Of a stretch of 34,057 nucleotides of DNA, positions 8,709 to 16,830 are shown in pieces. The notes beneath the pieces were generated by a model that saw only the letters and a program-made list of their open reading frames with translations, made no database searches and was not told the DNA's origin. Source of the stretch: an uncultured Atopobium sp. (lineage in GTDB: Bacteria; Actinomycetota; Coriobacteriia; Coriobacteriales; Atopobiaceae); contig CAMQEO010000005.1 of assembly GCA_946999785.1 (NCBI GenBank), forward strand, positions 1-34,057, read 5' to 3'. The position numbers and the translations under genes were made by a program. How positions within the stretch are numbered: position 1 is the first letter of the stretch; every line of letters starts with the position of its first letter.

Positions 8709-8972
8709 ATGCAACAGAACAATACGGTAGAAATTCACGGGATGAGTGGTGATTGTATGATGCCGCTTTCGCTTATGCGTGAAGGCAGTGTTAGCCGTGT
8801 TTGTGCTGTTCGCGGAAATGACGATACAAAACACCATATTACTTCTTTAGGTTTTGTTGACGGCGCGGTTGCCGAGATTATTTCCAAGCTATGCGGAAGC
8901 GTTATCGTGCGGATTAAAGGGACAACATTTGGCATTGGCTCGGAGATAGCGCGCAGAATTTATGTGCATTAA
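8709..8972 (+). CDS. feoA: FeoA-family ferrous iron transport accessory protein (first copy)
   Basis: This 87-residue SH3-like cytoplasmic protein shows the FeoA pattern: MPLSLMREGSVSRVCAVRG, then HHITSLGFVDGAVAEIIS with the conserved LGF.xG turn, then GSVIVRIKGTTFGIGSEIARRIYV ending in the G..A..I.V strand. From family knowledge FeoA supports FeoB activity; its exact biochemical role is unsettled. The ATG at 8709 is preferred over a TTG at 8700 on ribosome-site spacing. It is the first gene of feoA-feoA-feoB, with 193 nt containing hairpins before the second copy. Confidence 0.88.
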   Translation: MQQNNTVEIHGMSGDCMMPLSLMREGSVSRVCAVRGNDDTKHHITSLGFVDGAVAEIISKLCGSVIVRIKGTTFGIGSEIARRIYVH

Positions 8973-8999
8973 TGAGTTTTGTCATGTGACAAGACTCAT
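8972..8999 (+). repeat. Stem-loop directly after the first feoA stop
   Basis: ATGAGTTTTGTC (8972-8983) pairs with GACAAGACTCAT (8988-8999) over 12 positions with one G-U around the loop ATGT. No T-run follows, so it may be a processing or stability element, or an attenuator between the feoA copies. A second, weaker stem (AGTTATG 9008-9014 / CATAACT 9026-9032) follows. Confidence 0.6.
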
Positions 9000-9165
9000 C
9001 TGTTGTGAGTTATGTATGCATGCAGCATAACTTAGAGCATGCACAAGAGTTCCCAACACATCACGGTCGTTATCTATAACAACCTCAAGAGTTATTTGAT
9101 ATATACGCGCTTGCTTGTGCACAGTTGTATGCGCACGATTGGCAGCGTTATGGAAAGGAGTATGC

Positions 9166-9438
9166 ATGGCTACCTTAAAAGACGTGCACGTGGGACAAAC
9201 ATGTGTCGTAAGCCGCCTGCTTGGAATGGGTGCAGTTAAGCGACGCATTATGGACATGGGACTTACCAAAGGCACAAAACTTTTTGTTCGCAAGTTGGCT
9301 CCTCTTGGTGACCCTATAGAGCTTACCGTGCGTGGATACGAGTTATCCATTCGCAAAAGTGAGGCTGAATGTGTAGAGGTTACCCAAGTAGAAGACGCGT
9401 CTTCTGAACACACATCAGCAAACGCTCAAAAAGCATAG
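9166..9438 (+). CDS. feoA: FeoA-family ferrous iron transport accessory protein (second copy)
   Basis: This 90-residue protein shows VGQTCVVSRLLGMGAVKRRIMDMGLTKGTKLFVRKLAPLGDPIELTVRGYELSIRKSEAECV, a standard FeoA domain with the RRIMDMGLTKG turn and the GDPIE(L)...RGYELSIR strand. It is more typical of the family than the first copy. A short acidic, serine-rich tail follows the domain. The ATG at 9166 is set by AAAGGAG at 5-nt spacing; a longer frame from 9115 has no ribosome site. It ends 16 nt before feoB, so translation of the two is probably coupled. Two FeoA proteins per FeoB is a known arrangement in anaerobes. Confidence 0.93.
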   Translation: MATLKDVHVGQTCVVSRLLGMGAVKRRIMDMGLTKGTKLFVRKLAPLGDPIELTVRGYELSIRKSEAECVEVTQVEDASSEHTSANAQKA

Positions 9439-9454
9439 AAAAGGAGTCCATCAC

Positions 9455-12196
9455 ATGTCCACTAAGACATTTATCGGCCTTGCGGGTAATCCAAACTGTG
9501 GTAAAACCACGCTCTTTAATGAGCTAACCGGTTCAAATGGCTATGTTGGTAACTGGCCAGGCGTTACGGTTGAGAAAAAACAAGCTGCATGGCAAAAAGA
9601 TAAATCTACTGTATTTGTTGACCTTCCGGGTATTTATTCGCTCTCTCCGTATTCTCCCGAAGAGATTGTATCGCGTGATTATATTATGACGGAGTCTCCC
9701 TCTGCACTTATTAATCTTGTTGATGCAACAAATCTTGAGCGTAGTTTATACCTTACAACTCAGGTAATCGAAAGTGGTTGTCCTGTTGTTGTTGGCCTTA
9801 ATATGGCAGATTTGCTTAAAGAGCGCGGAGACGTTATTGACACCAAGAAACTTTCTTCTGCGCTTGGTGTTCCGGTTTTACAGGTAAGCGCGCTTCGTGG
9901 CACGCATATTGTAGAGCTGGTAGAAGCTGCGCATAATGCAGCACGCACATCGGCTGTTTCTAAAGGCACCGCATGCTTTTCTGAAGATGTCGAAAACGCA
10001 TTGCAAGAAATTGCTCGTGTTATTAGTTTTGCGACCGATGAGCATCATCTTCGCTGGTATTCCATTAAGGTCTTTGAACGTGATGCCCAAATTATTAAGC
10101 AACTTTCCTTGTCTGATGAGGTTCTTGAAGCGTGCGAGCGTGTAATTGAGCCGATCGAAAAAGAGCGCCAAGACGATTCTGAATCTATTATCACCTCAGA
10201 ACGCTATGACTGGATTGAAACCGTTGTACACGATTGTGTACGTCGCGCTCCAAAAAAACTCACGCTTTCGGAAAAAATAGACAAGGTGGTAACCAATAGA
10301 TTTTTAGGTCTTCCTATTTTTGCGCTTGCAATGTTTATGGTGTACTACCTCTCAATCTCTACTATTGGTAAAGGTGCCACAGACTGGGTAAACGATAACC
10401 TCTTTGGTGACGGCTTCTTTATTTCGCAAACAGGCGAGTCAGAATTTAATGACGCAAAATCAGATTTTGATGACAAACACTATCAAGATCAAATTGATGG
10501 TTATATAGATGCAGCGCAAGACGCAGGCGTTGAAACCGACGGTGTTGCGGATGCAATTTCAAAGCTTAAAGAAGACGACGATGACGAAGAGGCTCAGGCA
10601 ACGCTTGATACCTTCAAAGACGATGCGCGCGACGCACAGGTGGTAGCGCACGATGTTCCGATTCATAACGAAGATGGCAATTTTGTTGATAGCGAAGGCG
10701 AAATAATTACGCGTATTGACGCAGATGGTGAGCCTATTCTTGAAGAAGGGCAGACTCTTGATGTTGTGGACGATGTTGACGCAGACGCCTTTGACGAGGC
10801 AGTTGATGGTCTTAAAGACGAACCCGATCCAAGCGACTTTCCAGGCTTTGTTCCATCAATTCCACAAGCAGCAACAAACGCATTGAAAGCAATGGATGTT
10901 TCTGATCCTGTTATTAGCCTTATTATTGATGGTATTATCGGCGGTGTTGGTGCGGTACTTGGCTTTATCCCTCAAATGGCTGTGCTCTTTATTTTGTTGT
11001 GCTTCCTCGAAGACTGCGGATATATGAGTCGTGTTGCATTTGTTATGGATAGGGTGTTCCGTCGTTTTGGGCTTTCTGGAAAATCATTTATTCCTATGCT
11101 CATTTCTTCGGGTTGTGGCGTTCCAGGTGTTATGTCAACCAAAACTATCGAAAATGAAAAAGACCGTCGTATGACAGCTATGCTTACGACGATGATCCCC
11201 TGTGGTGCAAAGCAACCGATTATTGCGCTGGTTATGGGCGTGTTGATTGGCGGAGGCGATGCATGGTGGGTAGGTCCTCTGTTTTATTTCTTAAGTATTG
11301 TTTGCATTGTTTCCTCGGCAATTATGCTCAAAAAGACCAAGTGGTTTGCTGGCGAACCTGCACCGTTTGTTATGGAGCTTCCTGATTATCATATTCCAAC
11401 ACTTAAATCGTGGGGCCTGCATGTTTGGGAGCGTATTGGCTCATATGTTGGCAAAGCCGGTACTATTATTTTTGCGGCAGCTGTAGGTATTTGGTTCTTG
11501 TCGAACTTTGGTATTGCTGGCTGGCAGGAAGGCAGCGGAGCATTTGGCTATCTTCCAGCTATGGAAGGCGTTCCCGAAGAGTTTATGGACTTTTCTGTTC
11601 TTGCAGGCATTGGTAATGCAATCGGTTGGATTCTTGCGCCTTTAGGTTGTGCAAATTGGCAAGCAACAGTAGCTTCGATTTCTGCATTAATTGCAAAAGA
11701 AAACCTTGTATCAACCTTTGGTGTACTTTACGGTTTGGGCGATGCAACAGAAAACTCAGTTTCTATGTGGACAGGCTTTGCTGGTATGTTTACCGATTCT
11801 AATGGTTTAATGCACGCAGGAGCACTATGCGCCTTCGTAGCGTTTAACATGCTTGACGCACCTTGCTTTGCAGCAATTGGTACCATTCGTAAACAAATGA
11901 ACAATGCACGCTGGTTCTGGTTTGCTATTGCATATCAATGCGGATTTGCGTGGGTAGTAGGCTTGATTATCAATCAGATGTGGGAACTTATTGTATTGGG
12001 TAATGTAAGTGTGTGGACGTTTGTGGCGGGACTCTTTATTGCGCTGTTACTGTTCCAAATTTTCCGTCCGCAACCTGCATGGACTAACAAAGACACTAAG
12101 ATCGTGTCAAACTTAGAGACGCTTGAGGAGCATAAACAAGATAGCTCACAACAACATTCTTCTGGTTGCGGCTGTGGCTGTGGTTGCTCGTCGTAG
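9455..12196 (+). CDS. feoB: FeoB ferrous iron transporter with large acidic loop and Cys-rich tail
   Basis: This 913-residue membrane protein imports Fe(II). The N-terminal G domain has G1 GNPNCGKTT (11-19), GNWPGVTVEK, G3 DLPGIYSLSPYSPEE and G4 NMAD. The membrane part starts around residue 283 (FLGLPIF) and contains the two gate motifs (GFIPQMAVLFILL...LEDCGYMSR and GAKQPI). Between the first helix and the next, residues about 320-465 form an unusual extracytoplasmic insertion extremely rich in Asp and Glu and poor in aromatic residues. The C-terminus ends in alternating Gly-Cys with Cys at 905, 907, 909 and 911. No feoC follows; the Cys tail may take part of that role (inference). The ribosome site is AAAGGAG. 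A terminator follows at 12325. Confidence 0.97.
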   Translation: MSTKTFIGLAGNPNCGKTTLFNELTGSNGYVGNWPGVTVEKKQAAWQKDKSTVFVDLPGIYSLSPYSPEEIVSRDYIMTESPSALINLVDATNLERSLYLTTQVIESGCPVVVGLNMADLLKERGDVIDTKKLSSALGVPVLQVSALRGTHIVELVEAAHNAARTSAVSKGTACFSEDVENALQEIARVISFATDEHHLRWYSIKVFERDAQIIKQLSLSDEVLEACERVIEPIEKERQDDSESIITSERYDWIETVVHDCVRRAPKKLTLSEKIDKVVTNRFLGLPIFALAMFMVYYLSISTIGKGATDWVNDNLFGDGFFISQTGESEFNDAKSDFDDKHYQDQIDGYIDAAQDAGVETDGVADAISKLKEDDDDEEAQATLDTFKDDARDAQVVAHDVPIHNEDGNFVDSEGEIITRIDADGEPILEEGQTLDVVDDVDADAFDEAVDGLKDEPDPSDFPGFVPSIPQAATNALKAMDVSDPVISLIIDGIIGGVGAVLGFIPQMAVLFILLCFLEDCGYMSRVAFVMDRVFRRFGLSGKSFIPMLISSGCGVPGVMSTKTIENEKDRRMTAMLTTMIPCGAKQPIIALVMGVLIGGGDAWWVGPLFYFLSIVCIVSSAIMLKKTKWFAGEPAPFVMELPDYHIPTLKSWGLHVWERIGSYVGKAGTIIFAAAVGIWFLSNFGIAGWQEGSGAFGYLPAMEGVPEEFMDFSVLAGIGNAIGWILAPLGCANWQATVASISALIAKENLVSTFGVLYGLGDATENSVSMWTGFAGMFTDSNGLMHAGALCAFVAFNMLDAPCFAAIGTIRKQMNNARWFWFAIAYQCGFAWVVGLIINQMWELIVLGNVSVWTFVAGLFIALLLFQIFRPQPAWTNKDTKIVSNLETLEEHKQDSSQQHSSGCGCGCGCSS

Positions 12197-12324
12197 GGAA
12201 GCGTAGCGTAAAAACGTGCGGAGTCAGGTATCTTGTGCTGTGTAGCGCGTGTGTAACACGCGTGGTGCGCTAAGCTAGATAAGTAACTCTAGCCGTGATT
12301 CTTTGCACAAAAGTTAAACAACAT

Positions 12325-12362
12325 ATGCTCATGAATGCGTTTGTGCGTTCATGAGCATTTTT
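12325..12362 (+). terminator. Rho-independent terminator of the feo operon
   Basis: ATGCTCATGAA (12325-12335) pairs with TTCATGAGCAT (12348-12358), an 11-bp stem around a 12-nt loop, followed by five T residues. Confidence 0.88.
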
Positions 12363-12377
12363 GTAACTTGAAGCTAC

Positions 12378-12409
12378 GGTTTTGTCTAACACGGGTTTTG
12401 TCTAACATG
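12378..12409. repeat. Two-copy 16-bp tandem repeat
   Basis: GGTTTTGTCTAACACG (12378-12393) is followed immediately by GGTTTTGTCTAACATG (12394-12409), with one base different. It lies just behind the feo terminator. Confidence 0.75.
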
Positions 12410-12550
12410 GAATGCGTGGTGCGTATATGTGTAACGTGTAATGAGTAACAAAAAATGCAAGCGTGCATGCAAGTGTGCCGCATTATACAGTTCATGTGTG
12501 CAACGTTTGTTTGTGTATAACTTGTGAATTTTATGAACCTTAAAAGTTGC

Positions 12551-12581
12551 TGGACAAAAGTTAGAAATAGTGTACTATAAC
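12551..12581 (+). promoter_or_regulatory. Promoter of the small RNA
   Basis: A -35 TGGACA (12551-12556; one base from TTGACA) is followed by -10 TACTAT (12573-12578, 16-bp spacer) or TATAAC (12576-12581, 19-bp spacer). The -10 overlaps an 18-bp palindrome. Transcription would start about 12585-12590. Confidence 0.6.
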
Positions 12582-12594
12582 TTACGTAAGTTAT
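12577..12594. promoter_or_regulatory. 18-bp perfect palindrome overlapping the small-RNA promoter (operator candidate)
   Basis: ATAACTTACGTAAGTTAT is self-complementary over its full length and sits on the -10/start-site region. Related half-sites recur just downstream (TAACTTA at 12602-12608, TTAACTT at 12618-12624). The binding protein is unknown. The arms resemble, but do not match, DtxR-type half-sites. Confidence 0.6.
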
Positions 12595-12716
12595 CTCGTG
12601 GTAACTTATTGAATTCGTTAACTTCTACCTGACGCATTCGGACCCTCTCCCCGATAGCGAACAGGTCTCATACGCCGCTTGCGTCCCCCTTTCCTACGCA
12701 GGCGGCGTTTTCTTTT
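12590..12716 (+). ncRNA. Candidate 6C-type small RNA with two C-rich hairpin loops
   Basis: An independent transcription unit lies between feoB and rmuC. Hairpin 1 (12627-12666) has stacked stems ACCTG/CAGGT, CGC/GCG and TCGG/CCGA separated by small internal loops, with apical loop ACCCTCTCC. Hairpin 2 (12672-12708) has ACGCCGC/GCGGCGT and GCGT/ACGC with apical loop CCCCCTTTCCT, and runs into a T-tract, so it doubles as terminator. Two hairpins with runs of C in the loops is the architecture of actinobacterial 6C RNA (B11 in mycobacteria), which is known to bind mRNAs through the C-rich loops. The loops here contain U interruptions, so membership is likely but not certain. There is no coding frame with a ribosome site. 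The 5' end is estimated from the promoter. Confidence 0.68.
12672..12716 (+). terminator. Terminator hairpin of the small RNA
   Basis: The stem ACGCCGC-TT-GCGT / ACGC-AG-GCGGCGT with an 11-nt C-rich loop is followed by TTTTCTTTT. On the minus strand no T-run follows it, so it is not the rmuC terminator. Confidence 0.88.
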
Positions 12717-12720
12717 GCCT

Positions 12721-14037
12721 TTATTGCTGAGCATCCTCGCTTGTGTTCGTGCTTAAAAATTCTGATGCCGAAAGCTCACGCACATTGGTTTTTTCGCTAT
12801 CCAGTTCTTGTACCGTAAGTTTAGTGCCGTCTAGCTGCTTCATTTTTCTTGCACTAGCAAGAACACGTGTTTCAAGTGTTCCCACCATGCTGTTGTAATT
12901 TTTAACTGCTGACGATAAATTTTTACCTACCGCACTTACCTTGTCGCCAAGCGTTGCGAGGCGTTCGCACAGTTCTTGCGAAAGATTAAAGAGTTCGCGT
13001 GCATTATCGCTGAGCTCTTGTTGATGCCACGCGCATGCCACCGATTTAAGAACTGCCCACAGCGTTACCGGAGACGTAAGCGCAACCTTTTTAGAAAACG
13101 CATACGTGAGCAGATCTTCGTCCACGGCAAGCGCGGCTTGTAAGAGAGCCTCGTTTGGAATAAAGGCAATAACAAAATCGGGATTAGTTTCAAACAACTC
13201 CCAGTATGATTTTTTACTGAGCGCATTGATATGTCCGCGCAAATCGGCCGCATGAGCTTTGAGTAGCTCGCCTCGTCTGCGCAGCGCCTCTTCATCAGCC
13301 GAGTCGTCAATTTCGCATGCACGACGATAATTATTGTAAGGAGCTTTAGAATCAATTGGAATGGTTTTATTCCCAGGTAGATGAATAATCATATCGGGTC
13401 TAAAGCTTTTGTCATCAGTAGTAGTAAGTTTTACTTGTGTATCAAAGTCGATATGCTCGGTAAGACCTGCAGCTTCAACAATATTTTTAAGTTGGACTTC
13501 GCCCCATGCGCCGCGCACCGAGCTATTGCACAAAGCCGATGAAAGCGAAGATGTAACACTATCAAGACGTCTTTGCTGACTGTCAAGCCCTTTGAGCTGC
13601 TCGTCAAGGGCACCTAAATCTCGTTTACGTGCCTCTTCCATAAACATTACTTTGTGTTGTAAATCGTCTAGCTTTGCCTTTACCGGTTCAAACGCTTTAA
13701 TAACACTTTCATTAACCAAAAGCTTATGCTTTTGTTCGTCTGAATCTTTGGTAAGACGTAGTTGTTCGTTGCGCTGAACCACACTTAATTGTTCTTTTAT
13801 ATCGTTTAAGCGGTTGTTGAGCTCAGCGTTTTGGGCAGTAAGCGCAGAATTTTGGGAATGAAGCTCCAACATTTGCGTTTGATGGTTATTTATAGCGGTC
13901 TGGAGTTTTTCTTCAAGCAAGCTTGTCTGCGCGTGTGCTTGCGCAAGTCCGCGTCGTTTACCTATAACGTATGCCCCAAACATAAGGGCTATAATCACAA
14001 TAATGCCTATGATATGTACGATAAGAACCGCTTCCAT
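12721..14037 (-). CDS. rmuC: DNA recombination protein RmuC homologue
   Basis: This 438-residue protein begins with a membrane helix (VLIVHIIGIIVIIALMFGAYVIG), followed by a long coiled coil (about residues 35-160) rich in Leu, Gln, Asn and Glu. The conserved RmuC domain then shows VRGAWGEVQLKNIVEAAGL, FRPDMIIHLPGNKTIPIDSKAPYNNY and a C-terminal helical part ending with an acidic/Ser/Thr tail. The family's PD-(D/E)XK-like fold suggests a nuclease-related role; in E. coli it limits inversions at short inverted repeats. The start is fixed by AAAGGA. It is divergent from the aminopeptidase gene and convergent with the small RNA, whose terminator ends only a few bases past its stop codon. Confidence 0.93.
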   Translation of the reverse strand: MEAVLIVHIIGIIVIIALMFGAYVIGKRRGLAQAHAQTSLLEEKLQTAINNHQTQMLELHSQNSALTAQNAELNNRLNDIKEQLSVVQRNEQLRLTKDSDEQKHKLLVNESVIKAFEPVKAKLDDLQHKVMFMEEARKRDLGALDEQLKGLDSQQRRLDSVTSSLSSALCNSSVRGAWGEVQLKNIVEAAGLTEHIDFDTQVKLTTTDDKSFRPDMIIHLPGNKTIPIDSKAPYNNYRRACEIDDSADEEALRRRGELLKAHAADLRGHINALSKKSYWELFETNPDFVIAFIPNEALLQAALAVDEDLLTYAFSKKVALTSPVTLWAVLKSVACAWHQQELSDNARELFNLSQELCERLATLGDKVSAVGKNLSSAVKNYNSMVGTLETRVLASARKMKQLDGTKLTVQELDSEKTNVRELSASEFLSTNTSEDAQQ

Positions 14038-14145
14038 AAATATCCTTTCTACCTGCGCATGTTGTCTCCATTATTTCCTACAGGTCTGCTGTACGAGCCG
14101 CGTTCGTGTTGCCTTTTGCGCTTTGCTCGTGTGCGCTTGCGCGTC

Positions 14146-14163
14146 TTGAGTTACTTGAGTTAC
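14146..14163. repeat. Two-copy 9-bp tandem repeat in the rmuC/pepN gap
   Basis: TTGAGTTAC occurs twice in tandem and is followed by a third degenerate copy (CTGAGC...). It is in the 241-bp divergent promoter region; no function is assigned. Confidence 0.5.
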
Positions 14164-14239
14164 CTGAGCTTTATACCTTCGCTATGAGAATCCATCTGTA
14201 AGAAACACGCTTTTAGTATAGCTTCTGCGTGCCTTTCAG

Positions 14240-14245
14240 TATAAT
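14240..14245 (+). promoter_or_regulatory. -10 element of the aminopeptidase gene
   Basis: A perfect TATAAT lies 34 nt before the chosen start. No good -35 is visible at the expected distance. Transcription from here would give a short leader and excludes the upstream alternative ATG at 14246 as start. Confidence 0.4.
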
Positions 14246-14278
14246 ATGAAATATCCATCGTTTGAAAGGAATGTGTGT

Positions 14279-16816
14279 ATGTCTCAACAAGTCAGATTGC
14301 TTGATAGTTTTGTCCCTTCGCATTATGCCATAAAGCTTGATGTAAGCCGAGAAGAAAAACGCTTTACTGGTTGTGTGGTAATCGACGGTGAGGCAAAAAC
14401 ACCAACATTTAAGCTTAACCAAAAATATTTATCCATTTCGCGCGTGTGCATAGACGAGCGCGAATGCGCATTTGAAGCATCTGATGAATCAGAAACCGTA
14501 ACAATTTTTGGCTCTCAAACAGGCACCGTGCGTGTTTCGATTGAGTATTCAGCACCGCTTACTGATACTATGATGGGAATTTATCCGTCATATTACCTGC
14601 ATAACGGTGAAAAAAAGCAGCTTATTGGCACGCAATTTGAAACTACGTTTGCACGCGAAGCATTTGTGTGTGTAGATGAGCCTTGTGCTAAGGTAACGTT
14701 TGATTTAGCACTCAAATTTGACGAAAAACCAGGTGAAATTGCGCTTTCTAATCAAAATGAGATTGCCTGCAAAGATGGATACCATATTTTTGATACCACG
14801 GTTAAAATGTCCACCTATCTGCTTGCGTTTGTATGTGGTGATTTGCAGCGCAAAACTGCGTATACCTCATCTGGCGTAGAAGTAGGCGTCTTTGCTACAC
14901 GCGCGCATCAGCCGCATGTGCTTGATCTTGCACTTGACATTGCTACTCGTTGTATTGATTTTTACGAAGATTATTATCAAACTCCCTATCCGCTTCAACA
15001 CAGCTATCATGTTGCACTTCCCGATTTTTCAGCTGGTGCAATGGAAAACTGGGGTCTTGTTACGTATCGCGAAGCCTGCTTGCTTTACGATAAAAACAAT
15101 AGTTCGCATACCTATAAGCAACGTGTTGCATCAGTTATTGCCCACGAACTTGCTCACCAGTGGTTTGGTGATTTAGTTACCATGAAATGGTGGGATAATC
15201 TTTGGCTTAACGAGTCGTTTGCAACCATGATGGAATACGTGGCAACAGATGCACTTGAACCTTCATGGCGTATGTGGGATACCTTCCAAACATCCGAGGC
15301 GTCTATCGCACTTTCGCGTGATGCAACCGATGGCGTACAAAGCGTTCATGTTATGGTAGAGGATCCGCGTGAAATTGACGCTATTTTTGATCCTGCAATT
15401 GTATATGCTAAAGGTGCTCGTTTGCTGGTTATGGTACGCGCGCTTGTGGGCGATGATGCCTTGCGTAAAGGTCTTAAAGCATATTTTGACGCGCACCAGT
15501 ATGGTAATGCTCAAGGTGAGGACCTATGGGACGCACTTGAGGCTGCAAGTGGCTTTGCAGTAGGGCAGATTATGAACTCTTGGCTTGAGCAGCCTGGATA
15601 TCCTGTTATTAGCGCGTATGTCAAAGATGGACGCCTGTGCTTGCATCAACATCAATTCTTTATTGGTGAGCATTGTGATCAGGCTCGTTTATGGCAGATT
15701 CCGCTTGGCTCAAATTACGAACAAGTACCCTCGCTTATGACAGAAGAAACCTGCGATTTAGGCGATTATGCGCAGTTGCGCGCATGTGCTGGCACTCCGT
15801 TTATTCTTAACAAGCACAACACAACACATGCACTTATTAACTATGACACCACACTTTTGTCTGATATTCTTGCGCATATTAAAGAGCTTGGTGCTGACGA
15901 GCAATTTAAGCTTATTCAAGATATGGCGCTGCTTGCAAAAGCCGAGCTTATCACATATGCCGATCTTATTCCTTTGTTGGTAAAAGTAAGCACGTCCACA
16001 TCGCATATTGTCGCGCACAAGCTTGTAGAAGTTTGCAATACGCTTGAGCAGTTTATTACACCAGATAGTGACGAAGAGGCGCTTTTCAAGCGCTATCGCA
16101 ATTTGTTGTCACAAGATCGTATGCAATCTTTGGGCGTATGTCCTCGTCAGGGTGAATCTCACGATGATATGCTTTCAAGGCCGCTCTATACGTCATTAGC
16201 GTTGCACGCCGACAACCAACAGATTATCGAAGAGCTTCATAAACTCTACGAAACTCATCACGAGAATCTCTTTGATATTCAGGCGGACATTCGTCTTTTG
16301 GTTCTTAAAAACGAAATTCAACATTTTGAAACGCCAAGCCTTGCGCCTGCGTTGTTAGAACTTTATCAAACAACAACAGATGCGCTCTTTAAGAACGATT
16401 TACGTGCGGCAATCTGTGCTTCAACAGATGAAAAGGTAATTGCTGATGTTTTGCGTAAATTTAAGGATACCGACGTTATTAAGCCTCAGGACGTGCGTAT
16501 GTGGTATTACGCGCTTCTGTCCAATTCACATGCCGAAGAACCAACGTGGCAATGGTTGCAAAACGAGTGGTCTTGGCTTGAAAGCACTATTGGTGGTGAT
16601 ATGGAATTTACCAATTTCATTAAAATCTCGGCAGACGTATTTCACACGTCCGCGCGCTTGCAAGAATTTAAGGCGTTCTTTGAGCCTAAACAAGATGTTG
16701 CTGGCTTGGGTCGCGAGATTGCAATGGGCATCACCCTTATTGCAGGTAAAGTTAAGCTGATAGAAGCCTCTAAGCCTTGTGTTCTGCAAGCGCTTAAAAC
16801 GTCAGTTACCGGATAG
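14279..16816 (+). CDS. pepN: M1-family zinc aminopeptidase (PepN-like)
   Basis: This 845-residue cytoplasmic metallopeptidase removes N-terminal amino acids from peptides. The exopeptidase motif is GAMEN (253-257). The zinc site is HELAH (289-293) with the third ligand Glu312 in NESFA, giving the classical HExxHx18E. It has an N-terminal beta domain (about 1-190), catalytic domain (about 190-430) and a helical ERAP1-like C-terminal domain (about 500-840). No signal peptide is seen. The start at 14279 follows AAAGGA at 8-nt spacing; a start 11 codons earlier would lie too close to the TATAAT. A carrier gene follows 14 nt later, so the two may be co-transcribed for peptide and amino acid use. 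Confidence 0.95.
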   Translation: MSQQVRLLDSFVPSHYAIKLDVSREEKRFTGCVVIDGEAKTPTFKLNQKYLSISRVCIDERECAFEASDESETVTIFGSQTGTVRVSIEYSAPLTDTMMGIYPSYYLHNGEKKQLIGTQFETTFAREAFVCVDEPCAKVTFDLALKFDEKPGEIALSNQNEIACKDGYHIFDTTVKMSTYLLAFVCGDLQRKTAYTSSGVEVGVFATRAHQPHVLDLALDIATRCIDFYEDYYQTPYPLQHSYHVALPDFSAGAMENWGLVTYREACLLYDKNNSSHTYKQRVASVIAHELAHQWFGDLVTMKWWDNLWLNESFATMMEYVATDALEPSWRMWDTFQTSEASIALSRDATDGVQSVHVMVEDPREIDAIFDPAIVYAKGARLLVMVRALVGDDALRKGLKAYFDAHQYGNAQGEDLWDALEAASGFAVGQIMNSWLEQPGYPVISAYVKDGRLCLHQHQFFIGEHCDQARLWQIPLGSNYEQVPSLMTEETCDLGDYAQLRACAGTPFILNKHNTTHALINYDTTLLSDILAHIKELGADEQFKLIQDMALLAKAELITYADLIPLLVKVSTSTSHIVAHKLVEVCNTLEQFITPDSDEEALFKRYRNLLSQDRMQSLGVCPRQGESHDDMLSRPLYTSLALHADNQQIIEELHKLYETHHENLFDIQADIRLLVLKNEIQHFETPSLAPALLELYQTTTDALFKNDLRAAICASTDEKVIADVLRKFKDTDVIKPQDVRMWYYALLSNSHAEEPTWQWLQNEWSWLESTIGGDMEFTNFIKISADVFHTSARLQEFKAFFEPKQDVAGLGREIAMGITLIAGKVKLIEASKPCVLQALKTSVTG

Positions 16817-16830
16817 TAAAGTGAGAGTTT

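Larger units (their letters stand above)
12197..12550. other. Intergenic region after feoB: hairpin and terminator, no gene
   Basis: No coding frame looks real here. It contains a GC-rich hairpin (CGCGTGT 12246-12252 / ACACGCG 12256-12262, loop GTA), the feo terminator (12325-12362), a short tandem repeat (12378-12409) and then AT-rich sequence leading to the small-RNA promoter. Confidence 0.6.

Noticed and set aside
12590..12716. Signal recognition particle RNA, tmRNA or 6S RNA in the gap
   Set aside because: The conserved SRP GGAAGCAGC-type loop is absent on both strands, there is no tRNA-like end, and the locus is too short for 6S RNA.
12672..12716. Terminator of rmuC
   Set aside because: The T-run lies on the plus-strand side only; on the minus strand the stem is followed by mixed sequence.
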